A stretch of DNA of 64,000 nt from Gammaproteobacteria bacterium (GCA_002690865.1 NZGG01000037.1:1-64000); one strand, 5' to 3'; counted from the stretch's first letter, positions 9,335 to 22,383 are shown. Notes: generated from the letters alone by a model not told the origin. Numbers and translations: made by a program.

Positions 9335-9936
9335 TGTTTGTAGTCGGTATATCGGGAGGAATAGGCAGTGGTAAAACAATGGTTTCAAACCAATTTGCGA
9401 GACTTGGTGTAACTATAGCAGATGCAGATCTTGCAGCAAGACACATTATGAAACCAGGAAAATCAATACTAGAAAAAGTTGTTGATCGATATGGTCAGGA
9501 AGTACTTTTGAGTGATGGCACACTTAACCGAGCACAGCTAAGAAATATAATTTTTAGAGATTTAGAGGCGAGGAAGTGGCTCGAAAAACTCACGCATGGA
9601 CCTATTAATCTCGAACTTAAAAATATTATCGAAAAATCAACATCACCATACTCCGTACTTGTGCTATCTGCTGGCCTAGGACGTTCATCATTAATGGACA
9701 GAGTTCTGGTCGTAGACACTGCAATCGAACTTCAAATCAAACGGGTTATGATTAGAGACAATAATACACGAGAGCAAGTCCAGGCAATCATAAATGCACA
9801 GCCCACAAGACAGCAACGACTTGATATCGCCGACGACATACTTTTAAATAATGAGAGTCTAGAGTGTCTCCCTTCAGAGGTCCTCCGACTACACATGAAA
9901 TATATCAATCTAGCAACAAGCGATAGAAATGGCTGA
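9334..9936 (+). CDS. coaE: Dephospho-CoA kinase
   Basis: MFVVGISGGIGSGKTMVSNQFARLG...DADLAARHIM. Likely start 9334 (ATAATG overlap with pilD), not 9268. Confidence 0.94.
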   Translation: MFVVGISGGIGSGKTMVSNQFARLGVTIADADLAARHIMKPGKSILEKVVDRYGQEVLLSDGTLNRAQLRNIIFRDLEARKWLEKLTHGPINLELKNIIEKSTSPYSVLVLSAGLGRSSLMDRVLVVDTAIELQIKRVMIRDNNTREQVQAIINAQPTRQQRLDIADDILLNNESLECLPSEVLRLHMKYINLATSDRNG

Positions 9937-10120
9937 GCTAATTATTCAGTGCCCCGTCTGTAACAAGGCAGTCGCCTGGATTACTTCGAATAAAGATCGC
10001 CCATTTTGTTCAGATCGATGCAGACTCTTAGACCTCGGTGAGTGGGCTACAGGTAATCGAACTATACCTGCCGATTCGGAGCACGACGATGTAACAAGTA
10101 GTGAACTAAATAAAGATTAG
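9929..10120 (+). CDS. yacG: YacG zinc-binding DNA gyrase inhibitor
   Basis: CPVCNKAVAW...RPFCSDRCRLLDLGEWATG. Confidence 0.96.
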   Translation: MAELIIQCPVCNKAVAWITSNKDRPFCSDRCRLLDLGEWATGNRTIPADSEHDDVTSSELNKD

Positions 10121-10127
10121 AAAAGGT

Positions 10128-11354
10128 CTACGTACGATATTCAGCATTAATTTTAACGTACTCGTGCGATAGATCACTTGTCCAAACGGTATCACTAACG
10201 TCTCCACAATTAAGATTTACACGAATAACGATTTCTTTTTCAGCCATCACCTTCGCTCCGTCCGTCTCTCGGTAAGCTTGGGCCTTTGCTCCCCCAAGCA
10301 TCAAACAAATGTCTCCTAGGTATACGTCAACGAGAGATACATCTACATCCACATTAACCTTACCGATGGCCATTATGATGCGGCCCCAATTTGCATCACT
10401 AGCAAAAAAAGCTGTTTTCATTAAGGGGGAATTCGCAATTGAGTAGGCAACATCCAGACAAACTTGAGCGTTCGGAGCGCCTTCAACAGTTACAGTAACG
10501 AACTTTGTCGCACCTTCCGCATCACGGATTATTCCCTGTGCTAATTCCTGCATAAGACTGGTCAACTCGGAGATAAATACCTGTTGCGCTGCAAGATCTC
10601 TGAGATCGATAGGCGCTTTCCCTGTTGCGGTGAGCATACATGAATCATTGGTAGAGGTATCACTATCAACAGTAATTCTATTAAAAGAGCGGTTCACAAC
10701 TTTAACTAGGAGCTCCTGCAATAACTCCTCGGTACAGATCACATCAGTAGTGATATACGCTAGCATCGTTGCCATATTTGGTTGGATCATTCCTGACCCT
10801 TTTGCAATACCGGTGATAGTTACAGTCTCGTCGTCTACATTAAAACGCCGAGTTGCAATCTTTGGTCGGGTATCGGTCGTCATAATACCTTCGGCGGCAA
10901 GCAACCAATTCGATGCGTCGAGTTTTTCAAAAAGCTTACTTAACGAGCTGGTGATTTTTTTCACAGGTAGCCTCTCGCCAATAACCCCTGTAGAAAACGG
11001 TATAACTTCGTCATAGTCCACACCACTAATATCTGATAGCGCTTTACAACAAAGGAGAGCATCTTGAATACCAATTTCTCCGGTTGCGGCATTCGCATTA
11101 CCGCTATTTATTAAGAAATATCTGGCAGAGCGAACGCTAAGATGCTTCTTACCAACAACTACCGGTGCAGCGGCAAACAAATTCTTGGTAAATACTCCTG
11201 CTGTCGAACTACCCTCTTCAAACTCAATTAAAACAAGATCGAATATTGGAGCCAGATTACTATCTTTATATGTTTCTTTAATCCCTGCGGCCACGCTCGC
11301 AAGTCGAACGCCTCGCACAGGATAAAAGTCAAAGCACGCTTCTCCTACCGCCAC
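10128..11354 (-). CDS. argJ: Glutamate N-acetyltransferase / amino-acid acetyltransferase
   Basis: INSGNANAATG, IAKGSGMIQPNMATMLAYITTD, VDSDTSTNDSCML. Confidence 0.97.
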   Translation of the reverse strand: MAVGEACFDFYPVRGVRLASVAAGIKETYKDSNLAPIFDLVLIEFEEGSSTAGVFTKNLFAAAPVVVGKKHLSVRSARYFLINSGNANAATGEIGIQDALLCCKALSDISGVDYDEVIPFSTGVIGERLPVKKITSSLSKLFEKLDASNWLLAAEGIMTTDTRPKIATRRFNVDDETVTITGIAKGSGMIQPNMATMLAYITTDVICTEELLQELLVKVVNRSFNRITVDSDTSTNDSCMLTATGKAPIDLRDLAAQQVFISELTSLMQELAQGIIRDAEGATKFVTVTVEGAPNAQVCLDVAYSIANSPLMKTAFFASDANWGRIIMAIGKVNVDVDVSLVDVYLGDICLMLGGAKAQAYRETDGAKVMAEKEIVIRVNLNCGDVSDTVWTSDLSHEYVKINAEYRT

Positions 11355-11357
11355 AAT

Positions 11358-14099
11358 CTACTCCAGCCGTCCACAGCAGGCTTTATATTTTTTCCCTGAC
11401 CCACAAGGGCAAGACTCGTTACGACCGACTTTACGCTCTGATCTGACAAAGGGTGATGAACCAAGAACCAGTTTAGAGTCGAGCTTTTCAGCCTGCGTCT
11501 GCCTCCTCGCTGAACCAAGTTGACTACTAGATTCTTTTCGATAACTAAGCAGACTTTTTTGCTCTTTTTCACGTCTTCTTTGCTCTATATCATCTACATC
11601 CTCGCGCCCACGAAACTCTACCCTAGACAAGATCCTGATGACTTCAACCTGGATATTATTTAATAGCTCTTCGAAAAGATGGAAAGCCTCTCGCTTATAC
11701 TCCTGCTTAGGTTGCTTTTGAGCATATGCGCGAAGGTGAATTCCCTGCCTTAGATGATCCATCGCCGCAAGATGTTCCTTCCACATAGAATCTACAATAT
11801 CCAGCATGATTCGTTTTTCTACCAGTCTGATGTCAGGCCCTACAGCCAGCTCTTTTTTTGCATATTCTTGACGAGTTAGAGTAACCACTTTCTCTCTAAG
11901 AAGTTCCTCAGTCATAGCATCATCATTATCAAGCCATTTCTGAATCGGCACGCTAGTATTGTATTCAGCTATACATGCGCGTTCTAAACCAGCAATATCC
12001 CATTGCTCCTCGAGACTTTGAGGTGGCAAAAAAATATCTATAGTTTGATTTAGAACATCACCCCAAATTATGTCAACTGTCTCAGAGATATCATCAGACG
12101 CCATCAATCCGTTACGCTGTTCATAGATCATCTGACGCTGATCGTTAGCTACGTCATCATATTCGAGGAGCTGTTTACGGATATCGAAATTCCGCCCCTC
12201 CACTTTACGCTGGGCCTTTTCAATGGCGTTCGTCACCATACGGGCTTCAATAGCTTCCCCTTTTTTCATTCCCGCTGATTGCATCAAGCTTCGCATCTTA
12301 TCTGAAGCAAAAATGCGCATAAGATCATCCTCGAGTGATAAATAGAATCTTGAAAATCCTGGATCACCCTGTCTGCCTGACCTGCCTCGTAACTGATTAT
12401 CTATCCTTCTACTTTCATGTCTCTCTGTACCAATTACATGTAATCCACCTGCTTTAAGTACGCGATCTTGATCTTCCTGCCATCTAGACCGCCGCAATTT
12501 AAGCTTTGAGTCAGAATAATTTTCATTGCCCACTTCAGCTTCCCAATTGCCTCCAAGAATTATATCGGTGCCGCGACCGGCCATATTCGTCGCAATTGTC
12601 AGTGTTCCAGGTTTACCTGCCTGGGCAATTATTTCTGCTTCTTTCTGATGAAATTTGGCATTTAGTACACTATGTTTAATCTTCTTTTTATTTAATAATG
12701 CAGAAAGTCGTTCAGATGATTCAATCGATGCTGTGCCCACAAGAACAGGCGCGCCCTTATCAATTAGTATTGAAATATCATCTACAATCGCACTATATTT
12801 ATCCTCCTCAGTTAGATAAATGAGATCATTTCTATCATCCCGGATCATCGGCAAATTAGTAGGTACAACAACTACATCGAGTCCATATATTTGCTTAAAC
12901 TCGAACGCTTCGGTATCTGCTGTGCCAGTCATCCCTGAAAGTTTTGAATAAATACGAAAATAATTTTGGAAAGTTGTAGAAGCTAGCGTCTGACTCTCAT
13001 CAGATATAGGTAAAGTCTCTTTAGCCTCGATAGCTTGGTGAATTCCACCAGACCATCTTCTCCCTGGCATAGTCCTTCCAGTATGCTCGTCAACAATTAC
13101 TACTTCTCTGTTCTGTATGATGTAATGAATATCTCTATAGAACAAGGTGTGCGCTTTAAGTGCCGCCTGGACATGATGAAGCAGCATCAGATTCGAAGTT
13201 CCGTAAAGGCTATCTCGAGATTCAAGCAATCCATTCTTAATTAGAAAATCCTCAACTTTCACGTGTCCCGAATCGGTTAATTGCACATCGCGCTGTTTTT
13301 CGTCGACGAAGAAATCACCTGGAGGCTCGATTTCATTTAACACATCTTCTGGGGATTTTTCCTGGCGATCCAACTTAGGTACAATCGAGTTAATAGTTCT
13401 ATAAACCTCTGAAGAGTTTTCCACCCCACCCGTTATGATAAGAGGTGTCCTAGCTTCATCGATCAAGATAGAGTCAACCTCGTCCACAATGGCATAGTGA
13501 AGCTTCCCCTGCATCTTCTCTTCAAGCGAGAAGGCCATATTGTCTCGAAGATAATCAAAGCCAAACTCATTATTAGTCCCATATGTAATATCAGCTTTGT
13601 AGGCGTGCTTTTTCTCAGTTTGATCTTGGCCAGCGTAAACTACTCCTACTCGCATACCGAGGGCCTCATAGAGAGGGCTCATCCACTCAGCACCCCACTT
13701 TGCAAGATAATCATTTACTGTCACAAGATGTACATTATCTTTCAATGCATTGAGATATAGGGGAAGAGTTGCAACGAGCGTCTTACCTTCACCCGTTCGC
13801 ATTTCTGCTATTCGACCCTCGTGTAATGTGATACCTCCTATTAACTGGACATCAAAAATACGCATACCTAATGCACGCTTACCCGTTTCACGTACCGTAG
13901 CGAAAGCTTCAGGAAGTATTTGATCAAGCGTTTCACCTTGACCAAGCCTTTGTCCAAATATCCTCTTTTGATCCTTTAGTTGCGCATCAGAATATTCCTC
14001 CATAACTGCTTCAAGTTGGTTAACAAGAGCAACTATTTTCCGCATGCGTTTTAATTCGCGGTCATTTTTACTACCAAAGATCCTGCCGAGCACTTTCAT
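11358..14099 (-). CDS. secA: Preprotein translocase ATPase SecA
   Basis: [34 protein letters not shown]-terminal zinc motif [13 protein letters not shown]. Confidence 0.99.
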   Translation of the reverse strand: MKVLGRIFGSKNDRELKRMRKIVALVNQLEAVMEEYSDAQLKDQKRIFGQRLGQGETLDQILPEAFATVRETGKRALGMRIFDVQLIGGITLHEGRIAEMRTGEGKTLVATLPLYLNALKDNVHLVTVNDYLAKWGAEWMSPLYEALGMRVGVVYAGQDQTEKKHAYKADITYGTNNEFGFDYLRDNMAFSLEEKMQGKLHYAIVDEVDSILIDEARTPLIITGGVENSSEVYRTINSIVPKLDRQEKSPEDVLNEIEPPGDFFVDEKQRDVQLTDSGHVKVEDFLIKNGLLESRDSLYGTSNLMLLHHVQAALKAHTLFYRDIHYIIQNREVVIVDEHTGRTMPGRRWSGGIHQAIEAKETLPISDESQTLASTTFQNYFRIYSKLSGMTGTADTEAFEFKQIYGLDVVVVPTNLPMIRDDRNDLIYLTEEDKYSAIVDDISILIDKGAPVLVGTASIESSERLSALLNKKKIKHSVLNAKFHQKEAEIIAQAGKPGTLTIATNMAGRGTDIILGGNWEAEVGNENYSDSKLKLRRSRWQEDQDRVLKAGGLHVIGTERHESRRIDNQLRGRSGRQGDPGFSRFYLSLEDDLMRIFASDKMRSLMQSAGMKKGEAIEARMVTNAIEKAQRKVEGRNFDIRKQLLEYDDVANDQRQMIYEQRNGLMASDDISETVDIIWGDVLNQTIDIFLPPQSLEEQWDIAGLERACIAEYNTSVPIQKWLDNDDAMTEELLREKVVTLTRQEYAKKELAVGPDIRLVEKRIMLDIVDSMWKEHLAAMDHLRQGIHLRAYAQKQPKQEYKREAFHLFEELLNNIQVEVIRILSRVEFRGREDVDDIEQRRREKEQKSLLSYRKESSSQLGSARRQTQAEKLDSKLVLGSSPFVRSERKVGRNESCPCGSGKKYKACCGRLE

Positions 14100-14160
14100 T
14101 ACCTGACTATTAGTGGATTACGGAATGCGAGTATAGACTCACGACAAACTGGGGAATATA

Positions 14161-15084
14161 TCAGCGACTGGCGCGATGAATATAAGAAGACGGGTCTACA
14201 GTTCTCCCGTTTTTGTACACTTCGAAGTGGACATGCGGTCCCGTAGATCTACCCGAACTTCCCATTAGGCCAACAACATGACCTTTTTTCACAATATCGC
14301 CCACATTCACAAGGTTCTTCTTATGATGGCCATAAAGCGTTGTGAAACCACTTCCATGATTAATTTCAACAACCTTGCCGAAACCACTTCGAGACCCAGA
14401 ATATACAACAACACCTGCTGCTACTGCTATAACATTGGAGCCTTCCTTTCCAGCAAAATCAACCCCCGTATGCCATGCACGCTTACCTGTAAATGGATCA
14501 TTTCGAGCCCCAAATCTAGAAGACATCCACCCTTTCTCTACCGGTCGACCTGCTATAAAAAGCTCATTCTGGATTTTTCGAGACACAAGTAAAGTTTCCA
14601 AAATAAAGAGTTGCTGTTCGCGACTATCTATCTCTTCACTCAACTGACCCAGGCGTTTTATATAGTCAGGAGGGGCACTATCCAAATCTTTCGCTTCCTT
14701 TAAAGGCCCTCCAAGTGCTGGAGGCTGAGAAAAATCAAACTCTCCCTCACCCAATTTTGCGACCGATATCAATCGATCCCCAAGGGCATCTAAACGAACA
14801 ATTCTTGCCTGTAAATTAGCAAGCCTAGTCGCTCCTGCTTCTAAACGGCTTTGAGCATCTGCCTTTGCTTCCGCCACCTCGTTTTGCTGAGCATAGAGAA
14901 CCTCTCTCCATTTTCCAACTAGTTGATCATTTAGTCCTGCTTCACCCAAACCATAGAAATAGGACGCTATTCCAATAAACAACGGAATACCCATGAGCCC
15001 TGTGATAATAAATCCTAGTGCCAGCCCATTAGCGCTGAAAGAACGATTTTTTCCTGAATGATTATCTACGATTATGAATTTCAT
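14161..15084 (-). CDS. M23 family metallopeptidase (LytM type)
   Basis: SRFGARNDPFTGKRAWHTGVDFAGKEG...GHVVGLMGSSGRSTGPHVHFEVYKNGR. Confidence 0.94.
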   Translation of the reverse strand: MKFIIVDNHSGKNRSFSANGLALGFIITGLMGIPLFIGIASYFYGLGEAGLNDQLVGKWREVLYAQQNEVAEAKADAQSRLEAGATRLANLQARIVRLDALGDRLISVAKLGEGEFDFSQPPALGGPLKEAKDLDSAPPDYIKRLGQLSEEIDSREQQLFILETLLVSRKIQNELFIAGRPVEKGWMSSRFGARNDPFTGKRAWHTGVDFAGKEGSNVIAVAAGVVVYSGSRSGFGKVVEINHGSGFTTLYGHHKKNLVNVGDIVKKGHVVGLMGSSGRSTGPHVHFEVYKNGRTVDPSSYIHRASR

Positions 15085-15152
15085 AGGTAAAAGTCAACTA
15101 ATATTTATTAAGTTTATCGGTTATCATCCATCAAATATAAGGAAGAAAGCAC

Positions 15153-15611
15153 ATGTCTGATCCATCATCAAAAACAACATTTAAGGTCAAACATTCACTC
15201 GAGATAATGAGGAAATCTGCCTTACTTAAAAACCTCCACTCAAAGGCTAAAAAATTATTATCTATCGAAGCCTTGATCCAACAAAATCTTTTTAAAAGCT
15301 TACGTGTTGCCGCCTTTAAGGGCAACACTCTGCACTTAATTGCTCCATCAAGCACCGTAGCTACTGGTATTAGATATAGACAGCAAACCATCATCAGTCT
15401 ACTTCGCAACGAATATCCAATCGAGAAGTTGAAGATTTCTGTTCGCCCCAGCGAACCTTCACCACCAGCCCGTTTAAAGCCTCCAATTAGGCCCTCCGCA
15501 GAAAACGCTAAACAAATAGCAATTACTGCCAAATATATCGAAAATGAAGGATTACGGAAAGCGCTAATTAAGCTATCAGAACGAGCCTCGGACCCTAAAG
15601 CTGCTCAATAG
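15153..15611 (+). CDS. DUF721/DciA-like protein
   Basis: [60 protein letters not shown] resembles DUF721; conserved position next to lpxC. Confidence 0.75.
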   Translation: MSDPSSKTTFKVKHSLEIMRKSALLKNLHSKAKKLLSIEALIQQNLFKSLRVAAFKGNTLHLIAPSSTVATGIRYRQQTIISLLRNEYPIEKLKISVRPSEPSPPARLKPPIRPSAENAKQIAITAKYIENEGLRKALIKLSERASDPKAAQ

Positions 15612-16521
15612 TCAACGGAAAAGAGTACGCCAAGGGTGCTTCTTCCTTAGAGTCAAAAGTGACCATCTCCCAACTTTCCGGCTGTTCCAAAATAGCCTTA
15701 CGCAAAGCGTGGTTCGCTGTATGACCAGATTTGAATCCAATGAATTCACCAATTAAACTGTGTCCCAGAAGATATAAATCACCAATTGCATCGAGAATCT
15801 TATGACGAACAAACTCGTCTTTATGCCTTAGCCCATCATCATTAAGCACCCTGAAATCGTCCACTACCACCGCATTATCCAAACTGCCTCCCTGCGCGAG
15901 ATTTTTTTCACGTAGATGGTCGAACTCCTGCATTAGACCAAAAGTTCTAGCGCGGCTGATATCCTTTACATATGAGGTGCTAGAAACATCAACCGTCGCG
16001 GTTTGCTCTTTAATTATTGGATTATCGTAGATAATCGTATGACTAATCCTAAACCCGTCATAAGGCTTTATTGCTACTGATTGTTCATAGGAAGCGCCGA
16101 AATCACCACTAACGGCAACTTCTTTACGAAACCTTATAAACTTTTTAAGAGCATTTTGCTCTTCAATACCAGCAGACTGAATTAAAAATACAAAAGTAGC
16201 AGAGCTACCATCCATGATCGGCATCTCAGGACCACTGATCTCCACCAAAATATTATCGATTGCAAGCCCACAAAGTGCCGACATCAAATGCTCAATCGTG
16301 GAGATTCTATGCCCATCTCTAACTATCGTCGTCGCTAGAGTAGTATCGCCAACGAACTCTGTAAGGGCGGGAATCTGGACAACTGGCTCAACATCTTCTC
16401 GCACAAAAACTACACCAGTGTCTACCGGTGCTGGTCTAAGAGTCAGGTAAACTTTTTCGCCCGTGTGCAAACCTACGCCAGTGGCGCGAATCACGTTCTT
16501 TAGAGTTCTCTGCCGGATCAT
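15595..16521 (-). CDS. lpxC: UDP-3-O-acyl-N-acetylglucosamine deacetylase
   Basis: [32 protein letters not shown]...[19 protein letters not shown]. Confidence 0.98.
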   Translation of the reverse strand: MIRQRTLKNVIRATGVGLHTGEKVYLTLRPAPVDTGVVFVREDVEPVVQIPALTEFVGDTTLATTIVRDGHRISTIEHLMSALCGLAIDNILVEISGPEMPIMDGSSATFVFLIQSAGIEEQNALKKFIRFRKEVAVSGDFGASYEQSVAIKPYDGFRISHTIIYDNPIIKEQTATVDVSSTSYVKDISRARTFGLMQEFDHLREKNLAQGGSLDNAVVVDDFRVLNDDGLRHKDEFVRHKILDAIGDLYLLGHSLIGEFIGFKSGHTANHALRKAILEQPESWEMVTFDSKEEAPLAYSFPLTIEQL

Positions 16522-16653
16522 TCTTCTTCCTTTCTCCTCAGCACCCGGGGCGCTCGAATCCTAACAGATTTAAGGCTTTGGCTCTATGGCCAAGGATGTT
16601 CATTCAGACCCCAAAAATTAAGATAAGTTGCACTTCGATCTAAGATGTACCTA

Positions 16654-17808
16654 TCAATCAGCCTGGCGTCGCAAAAATGCCGGTATATCCAAGTATTCTA
16701 AGTCTTTGTTATTCGATATTTCATCCGAACCACCCTCTACTAGTGCATTTCGAGTTATTGTGGGTGTGTCATAACCATCATATTTAACTGTACCGTCTCC
16801 CGAAACTGATGGTTCTAAGCTCTTTTTGGTAATCTTCTTACTTTCAAATTGTTCTGAACTAAGACCAGTAGCTACGACAGTTACACGGAGTTGTTCCTCC
16901 ATTTCTGGATCTATAACTGTACCGATGACAATTGTGGCATTTTCGGAGGCAAAGTCCTCAACTGTTGCGCCTACCTCAGAAAATTCTCCGAGAGTAACGC
17001 TAGTACCAGCAGCTATATTAACCAAAATCCCGCGAGCGCCGTGAAAATCTATATCCTCCAGGAGAGGGCTACGAACAGCTGCTTCAGCTGCTTCCCGAGC
17101 TCTACTCTCTCCTGTTGCAATGCCACTGCCCATCATTGCCATGCCCATTTCACTCATCACAGTGCGTACGTCAGCAAAATCTACATTGATCATCCCCGGA
17201 CGGATAATTAGGTCTGCAATTCCCTGGACGGCACCAAGCACTACGTCATCTACAGCACCGAAAGCTTCCAATAAAGGTTTATCCTCACCCATTATCGCGA
17301 GAAGCTTTTGATTAGGAATAGTAATAAGAGAATCAACGTGTTTCGACAGTTCAGCTATGCCCGCTTGGGCTATTTTCATCCTTTTTTTACCCTCAAAAAC
17401 AAAGGGTTTTGTTACCACTGCTACAGTAAGAATTCCTAAATCACGCGCAATTTCTGCCACTATAGGTGCCGCACCTGTCCCTGTACCACCACCCATTCCT
17501 GCAGCAATGAACACCATATCTGCTCCTCTCAATACTTCAGCGATACGATCACGATCCTCCACTGCAGCATCTTTACCTCTTATGGGGTCAGCTCCAGCAC
17601 CCAGTCCTTTGGTTATCGCGTTGCCGAGCTGAAGTAATGTCTTTGCCGATAAGTTTTGCAGAGCCTGTGCATCAGTATTCGCACAAATAAAATCAACACC
17701 TTCAATGTTTTGAGAAACCATATGTTCGACGGCGTTACCGCCGCCCCCACCGACTCCAATTACCTTAATTACCGCGTTTTGTGCCTTATCATCGACCAGT
17801 TCGAACAT
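16654..17808 (-). CDS. ftsZ: Cell division protein FtsZ
   Basis: GGTGTGAAPIVAE tubulin signature; C-terminal LDIPAFLRRQAD. Confidence 0.99.
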   Translation of the reverse strand: MFELVDDKAQNAVIKVIGVGGGGGNAVEHMVSQNIEGVDFICANTDAQALQNLSAKTLLQLGNAITKGLGAGADPIRGKDAAVEDRDRIAEVLRGADMVFIAAGMGGGTGTGAAPIVAEIARDLGILTVAVVTKPFVFEGKKRMKIAQAGIAELSKHVDSLITIPNQKLLAIMGEDKPLLEAFGAVDDVVLGAVQGIADLIIRPGMINVDFADVRTVMSEMGMAMMGSGIATGESRAREAAEAAVRSPLLEDIDFHGARGILVNIAAGTSVTLGEFSEVGATVEDFASENATIVIGTVIDPEMEEQLRVTVVATGLSSEQFESKKITKKSLEPSVSGDGTVKYDGYDTPTITRNALVEGGSDEISNNKDLEYLDIPAFLRRQAD

Positions 17809-17875
17809 TTATCTTCCTCCTCAGGCAAAGATTTTCGAAGAATCTATAATTGCTATGATTTTATTTACGAATGCA

Positions 17876-19102
17876 TCAACCTATAAACCAACTTTTAAAT
17901 TTCTTAACAACGCTATCCATATCGCTCTGCACTTCCCCCGCCATATTCAGCTGTTTTTCAGCTGCATACTGCAATAATCCTACTGCAGTTGAATAAATCG
18001 GATTCCTCACAATATCTATTAAGCCAGATACCCCTCTCGGCTTTCCTATACTCACTGGCATATGAAAAATCTCTTCCGCGAGCTCTACTACCCCCTCCAT
18101 TTTCGATGTACCGCCAGTTAGGACAACCCCAGCCCCAACTAATCCCTCAAATCCGCTACGCCTCAACTCCGCCTGAATCAAAGTAAATAATTCATCGTAA
18201 CGAGGCTCAACTACCTCTGCTAGAGCCTGCCGAGAAAGGTCACGTGCGGAACGATCGCCTACACTGGGCACCTTTATGGTTTCATTCTCTCCTGCCAAAC
18301 TTGCCAAAGCGCAGGCATACTTTATTTTTATTTCCTCTGCATTAGGAGGTGGGGTTCTTAATGCCATAGCAATATCGTTTGTAACTTGGTCTCCTGCAAT
18401 TGGTATAACTGCTGTGTGTCTTATTGCTCCATCAGTAAAAACTGCAATATCAGTCGTGCCTCCTCCAATGTCGACCAAACAAACCCCGAGATCTTTTTCG
18501 TCTTCCGTCAGGACTGCATAGCTTGAAGCTAGCTGCTCAAGGATAATATCGTTAAGTTCTAAACCACAGCGCCTAATACATTTTTCTATATTCTGTGCCG
18601 CATTAACGGCACATGTGACAAGATGTACTTTCGCCTCTAGGCGAACACCAGACATGCCCAATGGGGTCTTTACATCCTCCTGATTATCTATGACATATTC
18701 CTGTGGAAGGATATGAAGAATCTTCTGATCCGCAGGGATGGCTACGGCCTGGGCTGCATCAATAACCCGATCTATATCTGGGGAGAATACTTCTCGATCC
18801 CTTATCGCTACAATTCCGTGCGAGTTAAGACTACGAATATGACTGCCTGCGATACCCGCAAAAACAGAATGAATCTGACAACCTGCCATAAGCTCTGCTT
18901 CCTCTACAGCACGTTGAATTGATTGCACTGTGGAATCGATATTAACAACAACTCCTTTCTTTAACCCTTTGGTTGACGGATGACTTCCTATCCCGACAAT
19001 TTCTACAACGCCTTCAGATGACAATTCAGCAACAATTGCCACTACTTTAGAAGTCCCTATATCCAGCCCGACAATCATTCGAGATTCAGTCGAAGTATTC
19101 AT
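17876..19102 (-). CDS. ftsA: Cell division protein FtsA
   Basis: MIVGLDIGTSKVVAIVAEL...[16 protein letters not shown]...VLTGGTSKMEG. Confidence 0.98.
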   Translation of the reverse strand: MNTSTESRMIVGLDIGTSKVVAIVAELSSEGVVEIVGIGSHPSTKGLKKGVVVNIDSTVQSIQRAVEEAELMAGCQIHSVFAGIAGSHIRSLNSHGIVAIRDREVFSPDIDRVIDAAQAVAIPADQKILHILPQEYVIDNQEDVKTPLGMSGVRLEAKVHLVTCAVNAAQNIEKCIRRCGLELNDIILEQLASSYAVLTEDEKDLGVCLVDIGGGTTDIAVFTDGAIRHTAVIPIAGDQVTNDIAMALRTPPPNAEEIKIKYACALASLAGENETIKVPSVGDRSARDLSRQALAEVVEPRYDELFTLIQAELRRSGFEGLVGAGVVLTGGTSKMEGVVELAEEIFHMPVSIGKPRGVSGLIDIVRNPIYSTAVGLLQYAAEKQLNMAGEVQSDMDSVVKKFKSWFIG

Positions 19103-19809
19103 AAGCTCACATCTCTCTGTAGTTTAGAGTTCTTTGCTATTTCTAATTTATTATTCCACTCAACAGCTACGCCATTGTTATATCGAGCATCGATGAGCTT
19201 AGGTGTACCAAGCGATTCATTTTCAATCTCATATAAAATATCAACCGTCCTTTGAAGTCTTTCACGAATATCTTCATTACCAAGAAAAATCTTTGTACCT
19301 GATGAATCATGGAATTCCCAAGCACCTCTATCATTAAGCTTAAGTAGTTTCATCACATTGCCTGATTTAAATAGCACACGATTGAATTGCTGATACACTT
19401 CCATCACTCGAGGAGCGCTTCCTTTAGGACCGTAAAGCTGTGGCAAATCCCCACCAACAAGATAATCGGCAATAAAAACCTCCCCACGATCATTTATGTA
19501 AGCATCATCATTCCAATAGGCTATTGCTTTTTCCAATCTGATATCCAACTCGAGGTTATTGGGCCACTTTCTTGCCACATAAACACTGTGGACTGAACTT
19601 ATTTCTTCTAGACGTATTTTTATATCAAGAAGATTATTTAAGTCGGCAACAGACTTTAGTTGATCGAAAATTTGCTCTAACTGTTTATCATTAAGGTCCT
19701 TTTTCAACGAGATCATTCGATTGTCTCCTTCAAAGGAATCGCTAAGGTAAATGTAGGCCAAACAAATAGGTAATAAAAAAACAACAAATAATAGATATTT
19801 GTAATTCAC
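19099..19809 (-). CDS. ftsQ: Cell division protein FtsQ
   Basis: N-terminal [31 protein letters not shown]; position between murC and ftsA. Confidence 0.88.
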   Translation of the reverse strand: MNYKYLLFVVFLLPICLAYIYLSDSFEGDNRMISLKKDLNDKQLEQIFDQLKSVADLNNLLDIKIRLEEISSVHSVYVARKWPNNLELDIRLEKAIAYWNDDAYINDRGEVFIADYLVGGDLPQLYGPKGSAPRVMEVYQQFNRVLFKSGNVMKLLKLNDRGAWEFHDSSGTKIFLGNEDIRERLQRTVDILYEIENESLGTPKLIDARYNNGVAVEWNNKLEIAKNSKLQRDVSL

Positions 19810-21266
19810 GCTATTACTCTCCTATCTTCCCAACTCATAGTTAAATCGCTAGCAAGCTGGGCTGTTTCTCCCGCTCCTTGGGTCAAGAGCAGGTCCCCAG
19901 CCTGCAAGATATGCCCAAGATGCCTAGGGACATCTTTCATTTCTGCTACATGGTCAACCTGACTGTGTACCTTCAAATTATCGTATAGATCTTTACTTGC
20001 GGCGCCATCTATAAACTGCTCGCCCGCCGCATATACATCAACCAGTATCAAATAATCCACATCCGAGAGCACATTGATAAATTGGTCAAATAATTCAAAC
20101 GTCCGCGTATACCGATGAGGCTGATAAACCATAACCAATCGATTTTCTGGCCAACCTGCCCGGACTGCTTTCACCGTTTCCCTGACTTCTCTGGGGTGAT
20201 GCCCATAGTCATCGACCAAAAGAAAAGTCCCATTGCCAATTGAGAAGGTTCCATGCATCTCGAAACGACGCTCAACTCCCTGGAAACTTGCAAGCCCATC
20301 GACAATATCTCTATCAGTAACATTCTCATCTATCGCAATAGCGATAGATGCCAGAGCATTTAAGGCATTATGGCGGCCTGGCATTGCGAGTTCTATTTTG
20401 AGAGCTTTTTCTCTGTCCTTAGAACTGACAGAGAATGTTGCCATATTTGTGTATTGAACATAGTCGTAAGCTCGAACATCCGCATCTTTATCAAATCCAT
20501 AGGTAAGTACTGGTCGCTTTATATCAGGCAATATAGAACGAACACCAGGATCATCGATACAGGCTACTAAAAAACCGTAAAAAGGTAAGTTGTGAATAAA
20601 TGCCAAGAAAGCTAGTTTAAGCTTTTCAAAGCTGCCCTCATAATTATTTAAATGATCACGATCAATATTAGTTAAAATGACAACCATTGGCTGCAAATAT
20701 AAGAATGATGAATCGCTCTCATCTGCCTCAGCCACCAAATATCTGCTGGCACCAAGTTGCGCGTTAGATTCTGCGCTATTCAATAATCCACCAATTATAA
20801 AGGTCGGGTCGAGCCCCCCCTGAGAGAATATAGATACTATCAAACTCGTAGCAGTAGTCTTACCATGGGTTCCAGCTACGGCTATTCCATACCTATACCT
20901 CATCAGTTCGCCCAACATTTCAGCGCGCGGGATTACAGGAGTTCGCTGCTTGAGAGCTGCCGCTACTTCCACGTTATAAGGATCAATAGCCGTAGAAACC
21001 ACAACCACGTCTGCACCAGAAACATTTTTAGCAGAATGGCCGATGGAAACATCAACTCCTATTTTTTTTAGCCGCTCTGTGACCCCAGAGGTTACTAGAT
21101 CGGAACCAGAAATCGCATAGCCTTGATTATGCAAAACTTCTGCGATACCACACATTCCAGCACCTCCAATACCGACAAAATGGATATGTTTTATGCGACG
21201 CATCTCTACTGCATCCAAATAAGTTCTATCTTGCATGTCTCCTCCTCTTATGGTTTCTGCATTCAA
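19806..21266 (-). CDS. murC: UDP-N-acetylmuramate--L-alanine ligase
   Basis: [45 protein letters not shown]. True start probably MQDRTYL (~21236). Confidence 0.98.
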   Translation of the reverse strand: MNAETIRGGDMQDRTYLDAVEMRRIKHIHFVGIGGAGMCGIAEVLHNQGYAISGSDLVTSGVTERLKKIGVDVSIGHSAKNVSGADVVVVSTAIDPYNVEVAAALKQRTPVIPRAEMLGELMRYRYGIAVAGTHGKTTATSLIVSIFSQGGLDPTFIIGGLLNSAESNAQLGASRYLVAEADESDSSFLYLQPMVVILTNIDRDHLNNYEGSFEKLKLAFLAFIHNLPFYGFLVACIDDPGVRSILPDIKRPVLTYGFDKDADVRAYDYVQYTNMATFSVSSKDREKALKIELAMPGRHNALNALASIAIAIDENVTDRDIVDGLASFQGVERRFEMHGTFSIGNGTFLLVDDYGHHPREVRETVKAVRAGWPENRLVMVYQPHRYTRTFELFDQFINVLSDVDYLILVDVYAAGEQFIDGAASKDLYDNLKVHSQVDHVAEMKDVPRHLGHILQAGDLLLTQGAGETAQLASDLTMSWEDRRVIA

Positions 21267-22383
21267 ATTCTACTCGAAGCAAAATACCAATTAGCAGACA
21301 GCTGACAATAAGACTATTCCCTCCATAACTCATAAGAGGCAGAGTCAGTCCTTTTGTTGGAAGAACGCCAAGGTTAACACCAAGATTTATAAAAGCCTGA
21401 ACACCAAGCATTAATCCTGTTCCGTATGCAACATAAGCATGAAAAGTTAATCCTTTGGTCATAGCAGTATTCCCTATCCAAAGAATACGAATAACCATCA
21501 AGCAAAATAGGGCAATTACGAGGCTAGCACCGACAAGGCCCAACTCTTCCGCAATAATAGAAAACAAGAAATCTGTATGGGCCTCTGGGAGAAAAAATAA
21601 TTTCTGAATGCTATTACCTAAACCAAGTCCAAAAAGATCACCCCTACCAAAGGCAATAAGTGCCTGAGTAAGTTGATATCCTGCTTCGTATTGATGTTCC
21701 CACGGGTTGGTAAATACAATAAGTCGTTGAAAGCGATAAGGCTCAAGAACTACGAGCAGTGTGCCTGCAGCAACACTTACAATGAGTAAAGGCGCAAAAT
21801 ACTTAATAGAAGCCCCAGCCAAGAAAAATACACCCATCACAGATGAGATAATAACTAAAGATGTTCCAAAATCTGGTTGTGCCATTAACAAGCAAACAGC
21901 AGTAACAAGCACAACCAAGGGGTTCAAGAAGCGAACAAGTTCATTAGTCCGATTTCTCTTGAGCACAGCAAAATACCCAGCAACATAAAGAATGATGAAT
22001 AATTTTAGAAATTCAGAACCTTGGATAGTCAAAAAGCCAAGCGGAATCCATCGCTGGCTTCCATTAACTTCTCGACCAACGCCGGGAATAAGCACCAAAA
22101 TAAGTAATGCAAATCCAACTAGTAATAACGGCAATCGAATTTTTTCCCAGAACTGTATAGGTAGACCTATTGCCATTAATCCGACAAAAATACTGATAAA
22201 GAGATATATCAAGTGCTTTAATAAAAGGTAAAAGGAACTCCCATAATACTTGGACGACAATTCCACTGATGCGGAGGCAACCATTACTAATCCGACCAAA
22301 AGAAGAACAAGAGCACTTGTGAATATTATAGGATCTAGCGGAAATTTATCTCCAACCGCCTTTTTCTTCGCCCTAGATATCAT
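21226..22383 (-). CDS. ftsW: SEDS-family peptidoglycan polymerase FtsW
   Basis: Polytopic; [18 protein letters not shown]...[22 protein letters not shown]. Confidence 0.97.
   Translation of the reverse strand: MISRAKKKAVGDKFPLDPIIFTSALVLLLVGLVMVASASVELSSKYYGSSFYLLLKHLIYLFISIFVGLMAIGLPIQFWEKIRLPLLLVGFALLILVLIPGVGREVNGSQRWIPLGFLTIQGSEFLKLFIILYVAGYFAVLKRNRTNELVRFLNPLVVLVTAVCLLMAQPDFGTSLVIISSVMGVFFLAGASIKYFAPLLIVSVAAGTLLVVLEPYRFQRLIVFTNPWEHQYEAGYQLTQALIAFGRGDLFGLGLGNSIQKLFFLPEAHTDFLFSIIAEELGLVGASLVIALFCLMVIRILWIGNTAMTKGLTFHAYVAYGTGLMLGVQAFINLGVNLGVLPTKGLTLPLMSYGGNSLIVSCLLIGILLRVEFECRNHKRRRHAR

Noticed and set aside
14278-14647. Overlapping + strand ORFs of 104 and 90 aa
   Set aside because: Antisense to the M23 peptidase gene; no family-like motifs. 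Same reasoning applied to the other ORFs antisense to secA, ftsZ, ftsA, murC, murA and gatB.
20327-20350. 24-bp hairpin CATCTATCGC-AATA-GCGATAGATG
   Set aside because: Lies inside murC and is explained by the codons for the low-complexity peptide SIAIAID; no regulatory context.
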